DNA from: Zingiber officinale
Taxonomy: Eukaryota; Streptophyta; Magnoliopsida; Zingiberales; Zingiberaceae
Reading direction: 5' to 3'
Assembly: GCF_018446385.1 (NCBI RefSeq)
Contig: NC_056003.1
Coordinates: 18,721,198 to 18,785,197 of the forward strand
DNA length: 64,000 nt
Shown: piece by piece, positions 22,501 to 34,767 of the stretch
How the letters are laid out: each line of letters opens with the position of its first letter
Numbering within the stretch: position 1 is the first letter of the stretch
Translations under genes and position numbers: made by a program
Notes under the pieces: model-generated
What the model was told of the DNA's origin: nothing
The model's database searches: none
What the model saw: only the letters and a program-made list of their open reading frames with translations

Positions 22501-25190
22501 ATGACGTCGAACACGAATTCCTTCTCCCTGCGATCTGTCCTTGAGAAGGACAAGCTCAACGGAGCGAATTTCCTGGACTGGTACAGGAACTTGAGAATAG
22601 TTCTCACTCAGGAACGTAAACTATTCCGGAGGCTCCTCCTGCCACTGCCACGCGAGCTGACCGGGATGCTTACAAGAAGCATCAAGATGACGCATTAGAT
22701 GTGTCCTGTCTAATGCTCGCGACCATGAACTCTGAGTTTTAGAAGCAACACGAGTTGATGGGCGCTTACGATATGGTTGAGCATCTTCGTCAACTATATC
22801 AAGGACAAGCAGGGCACTGGAAGAGGAACTTCACAGAATACCTGGAAGATCTTAAGAAGAAGAGAAATAAGATTTCTACTTCAGGTATAAATGTTATAGA
22901 AGTCAACCTCTCTATTTCTTCGTCGTGGGTATTAGATACCGGATGTGCTTCGCACATTTGTACTAATGTACAAGCACTGAGAAATAGCAGAGCATTGACA
23001 AAGGGCGAGATAGACCTACGAGTAGGCAATGGAGCACGGGTTGCTGCTGTTGCTGTAGGGACTTATTTTCTATCTCTGCCCTCTAGGCTTGTACTAGAGT
23101 TAGACGATTGTTGTTATGTGCCTGCATTGACTAAGAACATTATATCAGTTTCTTGTTTGGACAAGAAAGGATTTTCGTTTATAATAAAGAACAAATGTTG
23201 TTCTGTCTATTTAAACGATATGTTCTATTGTAGTGCACCTCTAATGAACGGACTCTATATTCTAGATCTTGAGAGCCCTATCTATAACGTTAGTACCAAG
23301 AGGTTCAAATCGAACGATATGAACCACACCTATCTCTGGCACTGTCGCTTAGGTCATATAAATGACAAGCGCTTATCCCAGCTCCATAAGGATGGTTTGC
23401 TGGACTCATTTGATTTTGAATTATATGAGATATGCGAGTCATGCCTACGAGGTAAGATGACTAAGACTCCCTTTAGTGGGCACAGCGAGAGAGCGACTGA
23501 TTTTTAGGACTCATACATAGTGATGTATGTGGCCCTTTCAATGTCGCTGCTAGAGGCGGTTATAGGTACTTCATCACATTTACTGATGATTTCAGTAGAT
23601 ACGGTTATGTGTACTTGATGACACATAAGTCGGAATCCTTTGAAAAGTTCAAAGAATTCAAGAATGAAGTACAGAACCAGCTTGGCAAGAGTATTAAGAT
23701 ACTTCGATCAGATCGAGGTGGTGAATACTTAAGCCATGAGTTTCGTGACTATTTAGCTGAGTGTGGGATTCTATCCCAACTCACTCCTCCTGGAACACCA
23801 CAGTGGAATGGTGTATCCGAAAGGAGGAATCGTACCTTATTAGATATGGTACGATCTATGATGAGTCACACAGATCTTCCGACATACCTTTGGGGCTATG
23901 CTCTAGACACGGCAGCTTTCATTCTCAACCGAGTTCCATCCAAGGCCGTGATAAAGACACCATATAGGATATGGATTCGGAGAGATGCCCAGGTGTCTTT
24001 CATGAGGATTTAGGGCTGTGAGGCTTACGTACGACGTCAAGTCTCAAACAAATTAGGACCCAAATTCGACAAGTGCTATTTCATCGGATATCCCAAGGAA
24101 ACTAAGGGATATTACTTCTACACTCCCAGTCAGCACAAGGTTGTTGTGGCAAAGACTGGAGTCTTTCTAGAAAGGGACTTTGTTTCTAGAAAGACTAGTG
24201 GGAGCACGTTCGATCTTGAAGAAGTTCAAGATGCGAACAATAGCACTGATGCCACGATGGAAATTGAACTGGAACCACAAAGTGTTGTGGATGATGTTCC
24301 ACAATGAGTTGAGGAACAACAACCAGTTCAAGTAGACATACCTCTTCGCAGGTCTGATAGGGTACGTCGTCAGTCTGAGAGATACTCATTTCTCTTGTCT
24401 GACCATGATGACATTGTGTTCATAGAGGATGAGCCCACCACCTATCAGGAAGCTGTGATGAGACCAGATTCCGAGAAATGGCTAGAGGCCATTATCAGAG
24501 CTGGAATCTTCGATTCGATGATGCGATCAAACAGTTTGGTTTCATCAAGAACGAAGATGAGCCTTGTGTCTACAAGAAGGTTGTAGAAAACATAGTTGTC
24601 TTCCTCATATTGTATGTGGATGACATACTACTCATTGGGAAGGACATCCCTATGCTTCAGTCTGTCAAGACCTGGCTAGGGAGTTGCTTCTCAATGAAGG
24701 ACTTAGGTGAGGCATCCCGCATTCTTGGGATACAGATCTATAGAGATAGATCTAAGAGATTGCTTGGCCTAAGTCAGAGTACATACATTGATGAGGTACT
24801 CCTAGGGTTTGCCATGCTGAACTCCAAGAAGGGATTTCTGCCGATGTCACATGGCGTGAGTCTTTCGAAGACTGAAGGTCCCTCTTCTAAAGAGGAGAGA
24901 GACTGCATGGATCAGATCCTTTATGCCTCAGCCATAGGATCGATCATGTACGCCATGCTATGTACTCGACCTAATGTCTCGTATGCTTTGAGCATGACTA
25001 GCAGATACTAGTCAGATCTAGGTGAAAGTCACTGGATAGCGGTCAAGAATATTCTTAAGTACTTAAGAAGGACTAAAGAATATTTCTTGATATATGGAGG
25101 CAATGATAAGCTAGCTGTAAAGGGTTACAGTGATGCTAGCTTCCAGACCGATCAGGATGATTAAAGATCACAGTCGAGGTTCGTATTTTG
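22501..25190 (+). pseudogene. Internal A coding remnant (gag, protease, integrase, RT piece)
   Basis: Gag starts at 22501. A 20-bp deletion near 22620 and a stop at 22739 end it. Protease with WVLDTGCASH (about 22927) and the HHCC finger are open to 23507, where a one-base loss (GATTTTTAGG against GATTTGTTAGG in B) creates a stop. Integrase continues with SDRGGEY and VSERRNRT (23710-23830), then stops at 24011 (Trp codon to TAG) and 24305. The RT piece 24478-25011 keeps YVDDILLIGKD but lacks the N-terminal half. RNase H is reduced to GYSDASF. It is more decayed by nonsense changes than B. Confidence 0.87.
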
Positions 25191-25411
25191 CTTGAATGGT
25201 AGTGCTATGAGCTGGCAGAACACATTCTACAACGCTTCCATCTCATTCGAGAGATTATAGATAGAGGAGATGTGAAGATTTGCAGAGTACCTATAGAGGC
25301 TAACATCGCAGATCCCTTGACCAAGGCTTTGGCACAGAGGAAGCATGATGGTCACACTAGGTCATTAGGCCTTAGAGCCTATACTGATTGGCACTAGTGC
25401 TAGTGGGAGAT
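25191..25411 (+). other. Tail of internal A with polypurine tract
   Basis: RNase H deletion junction near 25218, then the conserved 3' end and AGTGCTAGTGGGAGAT before LTR2. Confidence 0.75.
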
Positions 25412-27351
25412 TGTTAGTTAGAGCACTAGAGCCAATCATTTGATGATTGTATGGACTCATGTATATCATATTCATGTATATATATTAAGGAATTTGGTTA
25501 TTATGCTTATTTGTATTAGTGCCAGATAAAATAAGTATAGTAACGTTCTAGAGTAGAAAGGTTTTTACCTATATCAATCGATTGGTTGAATCGATAGTGA
25601 GATGATATAGGGAACACTACTCTAAATCATTCCTAGTCGAGTATTAACATTCAGGGACAATGTTAATACAATAAGACTAGCAAGTAGGTCAGCTCGATGA
25701 CTTGATCTCACAAGTCATGGATATAGAGATATCAAGCTGACACATGGGTATGCATTAGAGAATGTATACTGAATGACCCGCCATGAGAAAGTATCATGGA
25801 TCGTTATATGAGTGTCATATACTTTCTCATGTGGCTATTAGTATGACTATTAGTCCTTTGACCTGAAGTCACCATGGATCCCTACATAAGGAGTTATGTA
25901 CTTTGGTTTCGTCAAACGTCACCCGTAACAGGGTGGACTATAAAGGCGATTACTGGGTATGTAATAAATTGTGCAGAGGGATGTGAGTGATGTAGATGGG
26001 ATCTATCCCTCTTATATGATGGGAGCGACATCAATATTCTTGATAGAGTTAGACCACGAAGTGCATGGCCATGCCCAAATGAGTCAACATGAGATGTTGA
26101 GCTCATTTGATCGAGTGAGTCTACTTGGAGTTCAAGATTTAGATTGATTAGAGGATGACACGGTCTATGCCTCACATTGATCAATCTAGATGTCATGGAT
26201 AGAAGGACATTTGACATATTTTGTGAGGAGTCACAATTGGTAGTCACAAGGTGATGTCGGATCTCGACATTCTTGTAACTTGGGTAGTAATGATGTGTTG
26301 CTAGATACCGCTCATTACTTATGCTCCTAAATGGGTTTAGGGCATTGCCAACGTTACAAGAACCTATAGGGTCACACACTAAGGATAATTAGATGGAGAT
26401 TTGGTTCATATGATGAACCAAGAGGATTATATTCATTTGATGAATCATATTGGATTAAGAGTAATCCAAATTGGGCTAATTGAGTTGGACTCAAGTTGAT
26501 TCATGTATTCAATGAGTCTAATTTAGATTATGACTCATTAAATCAACTTAATTTAATGAATTAGATTCATTATATTAAGTTGGCTTGAATCATATGGTTG
26601 GATTAGATCAACCATGAGAGATTTGATCAAGTTTGACTTGATTTGAGAGGAAGAGAAAAGTCATGCTTGACTTGACTTTTTGCCACATCACTAGTGAGTT
26701 GGCAAGATGTGGACCAATAGGATTGGTCCACATCATCAATGTGTGCCACCTCATGGAGGTTACAAGCCTCCATAGCATTTAATGTGGCCGGCCCACATTA
26801 AATGAGGAGGTTACTTCTCATTTAGTGGTGGCAAGATGTGGACCAATAGTGTTGATCCACATCATCCTAGAGTGCCACCTCATGGGGGTTACAACTCTTA
26901 ATGGTCTCCACATTAATTGGAATTAATGTGGGGTTTACACCTCCTAGAGTGGCCGACCACTTGATGGCTAAGGGATTTTTTGAATTTCCTCTAATTGATT
27001 CATTCACTCTTCTTCTCCCTCGGGTGCTCTCTCTTCTCCTTCTCCCATTCCTTGGCCGAACACTCCATTAGTGCTAGCACACCTTGTGTTTTGGTCATCT
27101 CCTTCTACTTGTGTCCGTGTGGATACATATAGAGTTTGTCTACTTTGACAACTAGAGATCCGGCGACATCTTGGACAATCGAGAACGCGAAGGGCTTCGC
27201 TACAAGGGTAATGATCTTAACTTTAGTGTAGATCTAAAGTTTTTACAAACTCGTACAAGAAAAGGTTTTTTTCGATAATTTTGTTTACGAATCTTTGCAC
27301 GAGATCCATGGCTTTGGGTGACTCGGGGTTTCCGCGACGCGGAACCCAACA
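25412..27351 (+). repeat. LTR2 of the compound copia (1940 bp)
   Basis: Shared by A (as 3' LTR) and B (as 5' LTR). Like the LTR tail at 1-62 it lacks the GAAAAAGCGGTTTTCGCGGC stretch near the 3' end, and has a short deletion near 26815 in the second 140-bp unit. Confidence 0.93.
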
Positions 27352-27352
27352 G

Positions 27353-27365
27353 TGGTATCAGAGCC
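27353..27365 (+). other. Primer binding site of internal region B
   Basis: TGGTATCAGAGCC, intact, one base after LTR2. Confidence 0.92.
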
Positions 27366-29036
27366 ACGTGCAAAGACTTGTACGAGTTCGTTTGTATTTT
27401 TATGAAAAATATACCTTCTGTGATTTTCTGTAAAAATTGAGTTTTTATGAGTAATTTTTCCGTAGAAGCGAAGCACAAGTGTCTCGGCACTTGTAGGCTT
27501 CGGCTACAGGAAAGTTTTCTTTTTAAACGGCTTCGTTTTGCCCCAAATCCGTTTGGGACAGCGGGGTCGGGTGCCATTAGATCGCAAAGGAGCAACTCAC
27601 GATGGTTAGATCGTGGGTAGGGGCATTGCCCCTAACCCCGCAAGGGAATTTGCTTAGCGATTGCACCCGAAATCGCTAAAAACGAACCCGCCGGGAAGTT
27701 TTTTTTTTCCGAAACGGCAATGTCTCGACCCAAATCGTTTTGGGACAGCGGGTTTAAGCGCTGTTGGATCGCAAAGGAACCCTCGCGATGGTTAGATTGC
27801 GGGTAGGGGCGCTGCCCCTGGCCTCGCAAGGGGATCCGTTCCGCGATTGCGCCCGAAACCGCTAAACGGGACCGCCGGGAAATTTTACTCATAAAATTTG
27901 TAAAAATTATTTTTAAAATTACAGAAAAATTATGAAAAATATATAATTTTGAATTATATATTAATTTGTGATAGTCATGACCCAAAATACCCAATAAGAT
28001 TGGATTTGTGTTGTAATTCATAATACGGCCTGCGTGCCGTCATATGATTGTGTGTGCTGTATTTTTTTTTCCACGGCCTGCGCGTCGTGCCTTTCTCTTA
28101 TTCTGGTTGTAAATTAGATTTAGACTCGAATGTAACTCGAGTTTCAAATTGTAATGTACAAATTGGAGCGGTGGAGGGTCCACACGAGACGGAGTTCCGA
28201 GGCGGGCACGAGCAACACAAGGTGGTCAAAGGGAGGAGATTGGAGAGGCTGTTGACCCTAGGTTGACCATTCTATCTTCTCATTGGCTTGAGAAGATCGT
28301 AGTAGGGCCATGACTAAATCACAAATAGATTAATTAATTAATTGTTATGTATCTGATGCATGTTTAATAATTAATTAATTAATTAGTGCCTTAACGATTA
28401 GATTAGATCTAAGTCGTGCACATGATGCACCCTTGCGATTAGATTAGATCTAAGTTGTGCACAAGATGCATCCTTCTCGATTAGATTAGATCTAGATCGA
28501 ACCAACTCTAAATGCCTAACCGTGCCTTGATACCTATCACTACCTCGATCACATGTATTGTTGAATCTGCCAAAGCAGAGCAATACATATTATCTTGGTA
28601 GGGTACGGAGGGACAATCTTGGTCCCGCCTATCAACGCATGGGTGAATACAAACTCAATTAGATTGAGTATTCCTAGTTACTCGGTTGGATCGAGTCAAC
28701 TATAGGCATTCTTCCAATAGTTGGAAAGGTAGGACAAAATCACGTTTATATTAACTCTCAGGCGTATTAGCCAAAGCTAACTCGAGTTTTAATATAAATG
28801 CGGATATTGATTCTATAAACAAGAGTTGCATAGAGATGTAATTGGTAATCGTTACCTACCGATCATACTAAGCCTTGGGCGTATTAGCCAAAGCTAACTC
28901 AAGGGTTAGTATGATGTGGATCTTGTCCCACAAGAATTATAGAATTCAGTGGGAGCATCATTTAATTAAAGGCCTAATTTAATGATTTTTAAAGAATATG
29001 ATATTTATTTCTGCAAATTTTCTGTTGTAGATAACC
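27366..29036 (+). promoter_or_regulatory. Leader of internal region B
   Basis: Same structured leader as copy 1: 185-bp duplication near 27540-27880, 41-bp GATTAGATTAGATCTAAG units near 28395-28495, twin hairpins at 28747-28796 and 28862-28915. Confidence 0.75.
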
Positions 29037-29255
29037 ATGACGTCGAACACGAATTCCTTCTCCCTGCGATCTGTCCTTGAGAAGGACAAGCTCAACGGAG
29101 CGAATTTCCTGGACTGGTACAGGAACTTGAGAATAGTTCTCACTCAGTAACGTAAACTGTACGTTCTGGAGCAGCCCATTCCGGAGGCTCCTCCTGCCAC
29201 TGCCACGCGAGATGACCGGGATGCTTACAAGAAGCATCAAGATGACGCATTAGAT
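29037..29255 (+). pseudogene. gag: Internal B gag N-terminus, one in-frame stop
   Basis: ATGACGTCGAACACG start; in-frame TAA at 29148 where region A has a Glu codon. The frame is otherwise continuous with the large open frame that begins at 29256. Confidence 0.8.
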
Positions 29256-31142
29256 GTGTCCTGTCTAATGCTCGCGACAATGAACTCTGAGCTTCAGAAG
29301 CAACACGAGTTGATGGGCGCTTACGATATGGTTGAGCATCTTCGTCAACTATATCAAGGACAAGCAGGGCACTGGAAGAGGAACTTCACAGAATACCTGG
29401 AAGATCTTAAGAAGAAGAGAAATAAGATTTCTACTTCAGGTATAAATGTTATAGAAGTCAACCTCTCTATTTCTTCGTCGTGGGTATTAGATACCGGATG
29501 TGCTTCGCACATTTGTACTAATGTACAAGCACTGAGAAATAGCAGAGCATTGACAATGGGCGAGATAGACCTACGAGTAGGCAATGGAGCACGGGTTGCT
29601 GTTGTTGCTGTAGGGACTTATTTTCTATCTCTGCCCTCTGGGCCTGTGCTAGAGTTAGACGATTGTTGTTATGTGCCTGCATTGACTAAGAACATTATAT
29701 CAGTTTCTTGTTTGGACAAGAAAGGATTTTCGTTTATAATAAAGAACAAATGTTGTTCTGTCTATTTAAACGATATGTTCTATTGTAGTACACCTCTAAT
29801 GAACGGGCTCTATATTCTAGATCTTGAGAGCCCTATCTATAACGTTAGTACCAAGAGGTTCAAATCGAACGATATGAACCACACCTATCTCTGGCACTGT
29901 CGCTTAGGTCATATAAATGACAAGCGCTTATCCCAGCTCCATAAGGATGGTTTGCTGGACTCATTTGATTTTGAATCATATGAGATATGCGAGTCATGCC
30001 TACGAGGCAAGATGACTAAGACTCCCTTTAGTGGGCACAGCGAGAGAGCGACTGATTTGTTAGGACTCATACATAGTGATGTATGTGGCCCTTTCAATGT
30101 CGCTGCTAGAGGCGGTTATAGGTACTTCATCACATTTACTGATGATTTCAGTAGATACGGTTATGTGTACTTGATGACACATAAGTCGGAATCCTTTGAA
30201 AAGTTCAAAGAATTCAAGAATGAAGTACAGAACCAGCTTGGCAAGAGTATTAAGATACTTCGATCAGATCGAGGTAGTGAATACTTAAGCCATGAGTTTC
30301 GTGACTATTTAGCTGAGTGTGGGATTCTATCCCAACTCACTCCTCCTGGAACACCACAGTGGAATGGTGTATCCGAAAGGAAGAATCGTACCTTATTAGA
30401 TGTGGTACGATCTATGATGAGTCACACAGATCTTCCGACATACCTTTGGGGCTATGCTCTATACACGGCAGCTTTCATTCTCAACCGAGTTCCATCCAAG
30501 GTCGTGATAAAGACACCATATAGGATATGGATTGGGAGAGATGCCCAGGTGTCTTTCATGAGGATTTGGGGCTGTGAGGCTTACGTACGACGTCAAGTCT
30601 CAGACAAATTAAGACCCAAATTCGACAAGTTCTATTTCATCGGATATCCCAAGGAAACTAAGGGATATTACTTCTACACTCCCAGTCAGCACAAGGTTGT
30701 TGTGGCAAAGACTGGAGTCTTTCTAGAAAGGGACTTTGTTTCTAGAAAGACTAGTGGGAGCACGTTCGATCTTGAAGAAGTTCAAGAGGCGAACAATAGC
30801 ACTGATGCATCGATGGAAATTGAACTGGAACCACAAAGTGTTGTGGATGATGTTCCACAAGGAGTTGAGGAACAACAACCAGTTCAAGTAGACATACCTC
30901 TTCGCAGGTCTGATAGGGTACGTCGTCAGTCTGAGAGATACTCATTTCTCTTGTCTGACCATGATGACATTGTGTTCATAGAGGATGAGCCCACCACCTA
31001 TCAGGAAGCTGTGATGAGACCAGATTCTGAGAAATGGCTAGAGGCCATTATCGGAGCTGGAATCTTCGATTCGATGTTGCGATCAAACAGTTTGGTTTCA
31101 TCAAGAACGAAGATGAGCCTTGTGTCTACAAGAAGGTTGTAG
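29256..31142 (+). CDS. 628-residue retrotransposon frame: gag remnant, protease, integrase
   Basis: The longest open frame in the window. Residues 1-45 are gag remnant joined by deletion directly to the last part of the zinc knuckle (GHWKRN), so nucleic-acid binding by the knuckle is lost. The protease DTG is at 79-81, the GAG-pre-integrase HHCC finger about 205-255, and the integrase core about 270-400 with D near 275, D near 337 and E near 373; the last two are 35 residues apart as in active integrases, although the usual GGEY reads GSEY. The frame ends at 31142 because the RT deletion near 31055 throws it out of frame; RT continues in another frame. It is transposon coding sequence, possibly still translatable, not a host gene. 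Its start codon is only the first Met after the upstream stop. Confidence 0.8.
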   Translation: MSCLMLATMNSELQKQHELMGAYDMVEHLRQLYQGQAGHWKRNFTEYLEDLKKKRNKISTSGINVIEVNLSISSSWVLDTGCASHICTNVQALRNSRALTMGEIDLRVGNGARVAVVAVGTYFLSLPSGPVLELDDCCYVPALTKNIISVSCLDKKGFSFIIKNKCCSVYLNDMFYCSTPLMNGLYILDLESPIYNVSTKRFKSNDMNHTYLWHCRLGHINDKRLSQLHKDGLLDSFDFESYEICESCLRGKMTKTPFSGHSERATDLLGLIHSDVCGPFNVAARGGYRYFITFTDDFSRYGYVYLMTHKSESFEKFKEFKNEVQNQLGKSIKILRSDRGSEYLSHEFRDYLAECGILSQLTPPGTPQWNGVSERKNRTLLDVVRSMMSHTDLPTYLWGYALYTAAFILNRVPSKVVIKTPYRIWIGRDAQVSFMRIWGCEAYVRRQVSDKLRPKFDKFYFIGYPKETKGYYFYTPSQHKVVVAKTGVFLERDFVSRKTSGSTFDLEEVQEANNSTDASMEIELEPQSVVDDVPQGVEEQQPVQVDIPLRRSDRVRRQSERYSFLLSDHDDIVFIEDEPTTYQEAVMRPDSEKWLEAIIGAGIFDSMLRSNSLVSSRTKMSLVSTRRL

Positions 31143-31720
31143 AAAACATAGTTGTCTTCCTCATATTGTATGTGGATGACATACTACTCATTGGGAAGGA
31201 CATCCCTATGCTTCAGTCTGTCAAGACCTGGCTAGGGAGTTGCTTCTCAATGAAGGACTTAGGTGAGGCATCCCGCATTCTTGGGATACAGATCTATAGA
31301 GATAGATCTAAGAGATTGCTTGGCCTAAGTCAGAGTACATACATTGATGAGGTACTCCTACGGTTTGCCATGCAGAACTCCAAGAAGGGATTTCTGCCGA
31401 TGTCACATGGCGTGAGTCTTTCGAAGACTAAAGGTCCCTCTTCTAGAGAGGAGAGAGACCGCATGGATCAGATCCTTTATGCCTCAGCCATAGGATCGAT
31501 CATGTACGCCATGCTATGTACTCGACCTAATGTCTCGTATGCTTTGAGCATGACTAGCAGATACCAGTCAGATCTAGGTGAAAGTCACTGGATAGCGGTC
31601 AAGAATATTCTTAAGTACTTAAGAAGGACTAAAGAATATTTCTTGATATATGGAGGCAATGATAAGCTAGCTGTAAAGGGTTACAGTGATGCTAGCTTCC
31701 AGATCGATCAGGATGATTAA
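31034..31720 (+). pseudogene. pol: Internal B reverse transcriptase, C-terminal half
   Basis: YVDDILLIGKD at about 31166-31198, then the connection region (LYASAIGSIMYAMLCTRPNV) and GYSDASF of RNase H, ending in a stop at 31718. The N-terminal fingers of RT (about 400 bp) and most of RNase H (about 200 bp, junction near 31775) are deleted, as in region A. Confidence 0.87.
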
Positions 31721-31973
31721 AGATCACATTCGAGGTTCGTGTTTTGCTTGAATGGTAGTGCTATGAGCTGGCAGAATTCACAGCAATTCTACAACGTTTC
31801 CATCTCATTCGAGAGATTATCGATAGAGGAGATGTGAAGATTTGCAGAGTACCTACAGAGACTAACATCGCAGATCCCTTGACCAAGGCTTTGGCACAAA
31901 GGAAGCATGATAGTCACACTAGGTCATTAGGCCTTAGAGCCTATACTGATTGGCACTAGTGCTAGTGGGAGAT

Positions 31974-33960
31974 TGTTAGTTAGAGCCCTAGAGCCAATCA
32001 TTTGATAATTGTATGGACTCATGTATATCATATTCATGTTTATATATTAAGGCATTTGGTTTTTGGTTATTATGCTTATTTGTATTAGTGCCAGATAAAA
32101 TAAGTATAGTAACGTCCTAGAGTAGAAAGGTTTTTACCTATATCAATCGATTGGTTGAATCGATAGTGAGATGATATAGGGAACACTACTCTAAATCATT
32201 CCTAGTCGAGTATTAACATTCAGGGACAATGTTAATACAATAAGACTAGCATGTAGGTCGGCTCGATGATTTGATCTCACAAGTCATGGATATAGAGATA
32301 TCAAGCTGACACATGGGTATGCATTAGAGAATGTATACTGAATGACCCGCCATGAGAAAGTATCATGGATCGTTATATGAGTGTCATATACTTTCTCATG
32401 TGGCTATTAGTATGACTATTAGTCCTTTGACCTGAAGTCACCATGGATCCCTACATAAGGAGTTATGTACTTTGGTTTCGTCAAACGTCACCCGTAACAG
32501 GGTGGACTATAAAGGCGATTACTGGGTATGTAATAAATTATGCAGAGGGATGTGAGTGATGTAGATGGGATCTATCCCTCCCATATGACGGGAGCGACAT
32601 CAATATTCTTGATAGAGTTAGACCACGAAGTGCATGACCATGCCCAAATGAGTCAACATGAGATGTTGAGCTCATTTGATCGAGTGAGTCTACTTGAAGT
32701 TCAAGATTTAGATTGATTAGAGGATGACACGGTCTATGCCTCACATTGATCAATCTAGATGTCAAGGATAGAAGGACATTTGACATATTTTGTGAGGAGT
32801 CACAATTGGTAGTCACAAGGTGATGTCGGATCTCGACATTCTTGTAACTTGGGTAGTAATGATGTGTTGTTAGATACCGCTCATTACTTATGCTCCTAAA
32901 TGGGTTTAGGGCATTGCCAACGTTACAAGAACCTATAGGGTCACACACTAAGGACAATTAGATGGAGATTTGGTTCATATGATGAACCAAGAGGATTAGA
33001 TTCATTTGATGAATCATATTGGATTAAGAGTAATCCAAATTGGGCTAATTGAGTTGGACTCAAGTTGATTCATGTATTCAATGAGTCTAATTTAGATTAT
33101 GACTCATTAAATCAACTTAATTTAATGAATTAGATTCATTATATTAAGTTGGCTTGAATCATATGGTTGGATTAGATCAACCATGAGAGAGATTTGATCA
33201 AGTTTGACTTGATTTGAGAGGAAGAGAAAAAGTCATGTTTGACTTGACTTTTTGCCACATCACTAGTGAGTTGGCAAGATGTGGACCAATAGGATTGGTC
33301 CACATCATCAATGTGTGCCACCTCATGGAGGTTACAAGCCTCCATAGCATTTAATGTGGCCGGTCCACATTAAATGAGGAGGTTACATTTGTTGCCATGT
33401 CATTTAGTGAGGTGGCAAGATGTGGACCAATAGTGTTGATCCACATCATCCTAGAGTGCCACCTCATGGGGGTTACAACTCTTAATGGTCTCCACATTAA
33501 TTGGAATTAATGTGGGGGTTACACCTCCTAGAGTGGCCGGCCACTTGATGGCTAAGGGGTTTTTTGAATTTCTTCTAATTGATTCATTCACTCTTCTTCT
33601 CCCTTGGGTGCTCTCTCTTCTCCTTCTCCCATTCCTTGGCCGAACACTCCATTGGTGCTAGCACACCTTGTGTTTTGGTCATCTCCTTCTACTTGTGTCC
33701 GTGTGGATACATATAGAGGTTGTCTACTTTGACAACTAGAGATCCGGCGACATCTTGGACAAGCGGGAACGCGAAGGGCTTCGCTACAAGGGTAATGATC
33801 TTAATTTTAGTGTAGATCTAAAGTTTTTACAAACTCGTAGAAGAAAAGGTTTTTTTTCGATAATTTTGTTTACGAATCTTTGCACGAGATCAATGGCTTT
33901 GGGTGACTCGGGGTTTCCGCGACGCGAAAAAGCGGTTTTCGCGGCCCGAAGAACCCAACA
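31974..33960 (+). repeat. LTR3 of the compound copia (1987 bp)
   Basis: TGTTAG...AACCCAACA, with the 140-bp duplication; followed by the right-hand target duplication CCAGC at 33961. Confidence 0.93.
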
Positions 33961-34211
33961 CCAGCAAAAGTAGAGGCGATCAAGAATTGGGTTGCGTCGA
34001 GAAGTGTTACTGAAGTCCGAAGCTTCCTGGGGCTGGCAGGCTACTATCGAAGGTTCATCCAAAATTTTTCACGAATTGCTTTACCCCTGACCTCGCTAAC
34101 CAAGAAGGGGGTAAAGTAGGAATGGATGGACCAGTGTGAGAGGAGTTTTGAAGAACTGAAAGAGAGGCTAATGACAGCACCAGTGCTTGCAATCCCAGGC
34201 GGTTCTGGATG
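33961..34211 (+). pseudogene. pol: Gypsy RT to RNase H segment between the two insertions
   Basis: Reads on from 18884 through [34 protein letters not shown] and APVLAIPGGSG, the RT-connection typical of gypsy pol. One stop lies at about 34117. It is cut at 34211 inside the codon series G-S-G-W by the CACTA insertion. Confidence 0.9.
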
Positions 34212-34228
34212 CACTACAATAAAAACTG

Positions 34229-34490
34229 AAAACGACAACACCCCTACGACAACGGTTTTAAGAGAAAGCGTTGCGTGTTTGCTCAAAGACAACGGTTTTT
34301 GCCAAAACCGTTGTCTTTGAACTCCCCATTAAATATAAAAGACAACGGTTTTGGCAAAACTGTTGTCATTGAGCAATTTTTTTTTAAAACGACAACACTT
34401 TTTACGACGGTTTTATAAACCGTTGTCTTTATCCGCGTTTTTAGCGACTACGACAACAGTTTTAAAAAAACCGTTGTCTTTGACTTTATT
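34229..34490. repeat. Left subterminal CACTA repeats
   Basis: GACAACGGTTTT-like motifs and their complements recur about nine times, several as back-to-back hairpins (GACAACGGTTTTTG with CAAAACCGTTGTC near 34289-34318). Confidence 0.85.
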
Positions 34491-34767
34491 TGTTTCGTCA
34501 TTTCCCCCTCACAGTTTTGCTTTCCCTCTCTCCGCAAATCTTTTCGGCGCCTTCTTTTCCCCTTCGCGCTCTCAAACCTAAGTCATTTTTCTTTCCTCTC
34601 CTCATACAATCTCTTCACGCCATCCTGTCAATGGCTGGATCTTCCTCCACGACGAAGCGAGCACCTCCCATGGCTCGCTTTCTTCTTCCTGTTAGAATCG
34701 AATAGTTGTATCCGACCAAACAAACCACATCCATCGTAAGGTCAAGGTACAAGGTGAATCGGAAGTG

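Larger units (their letters stand above)
18885..33960 (+). mobile_element. Compound copia insertion: LTR-internal-LTR-internal-LTR
   Basis: Five bases CCAGC flank the whole block (18880-18884 and 33961-33965), so it entered as one insertion or grew after a single one. It contains LTR1 18885-20862, internal A 20863-25411, LTR2 25412-27351, internal B 27352-31973 and LTR3 31974-33960, all in plus orientation. The middle LTR is shared. A and B share three internal deletions (gag zinc knuckle region, N-terminal half of RT, most of RNase H) relative to copy 1, so they descend from one already deleted element. Unequal recombination between LTRs is the simplest origin. Confidence 0.92.

Noticed and set aside
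29256..31142. The 628-codon frame as a host gene
   Set aside because: It lies between LTRs and has copia protease, HHCC and integrase motifs.
19449..32957. Antisense frames of 136-155 codons in the compound copia LTRs (19449-19859, 25912-26379, 32538-32957) as a conserved gene
   Set aside because: They exist because the LTR copies are nearly identical; in copy 1 the same region is split into two short frames, the ends differ by indels, and no motif or codon pattern is seen.
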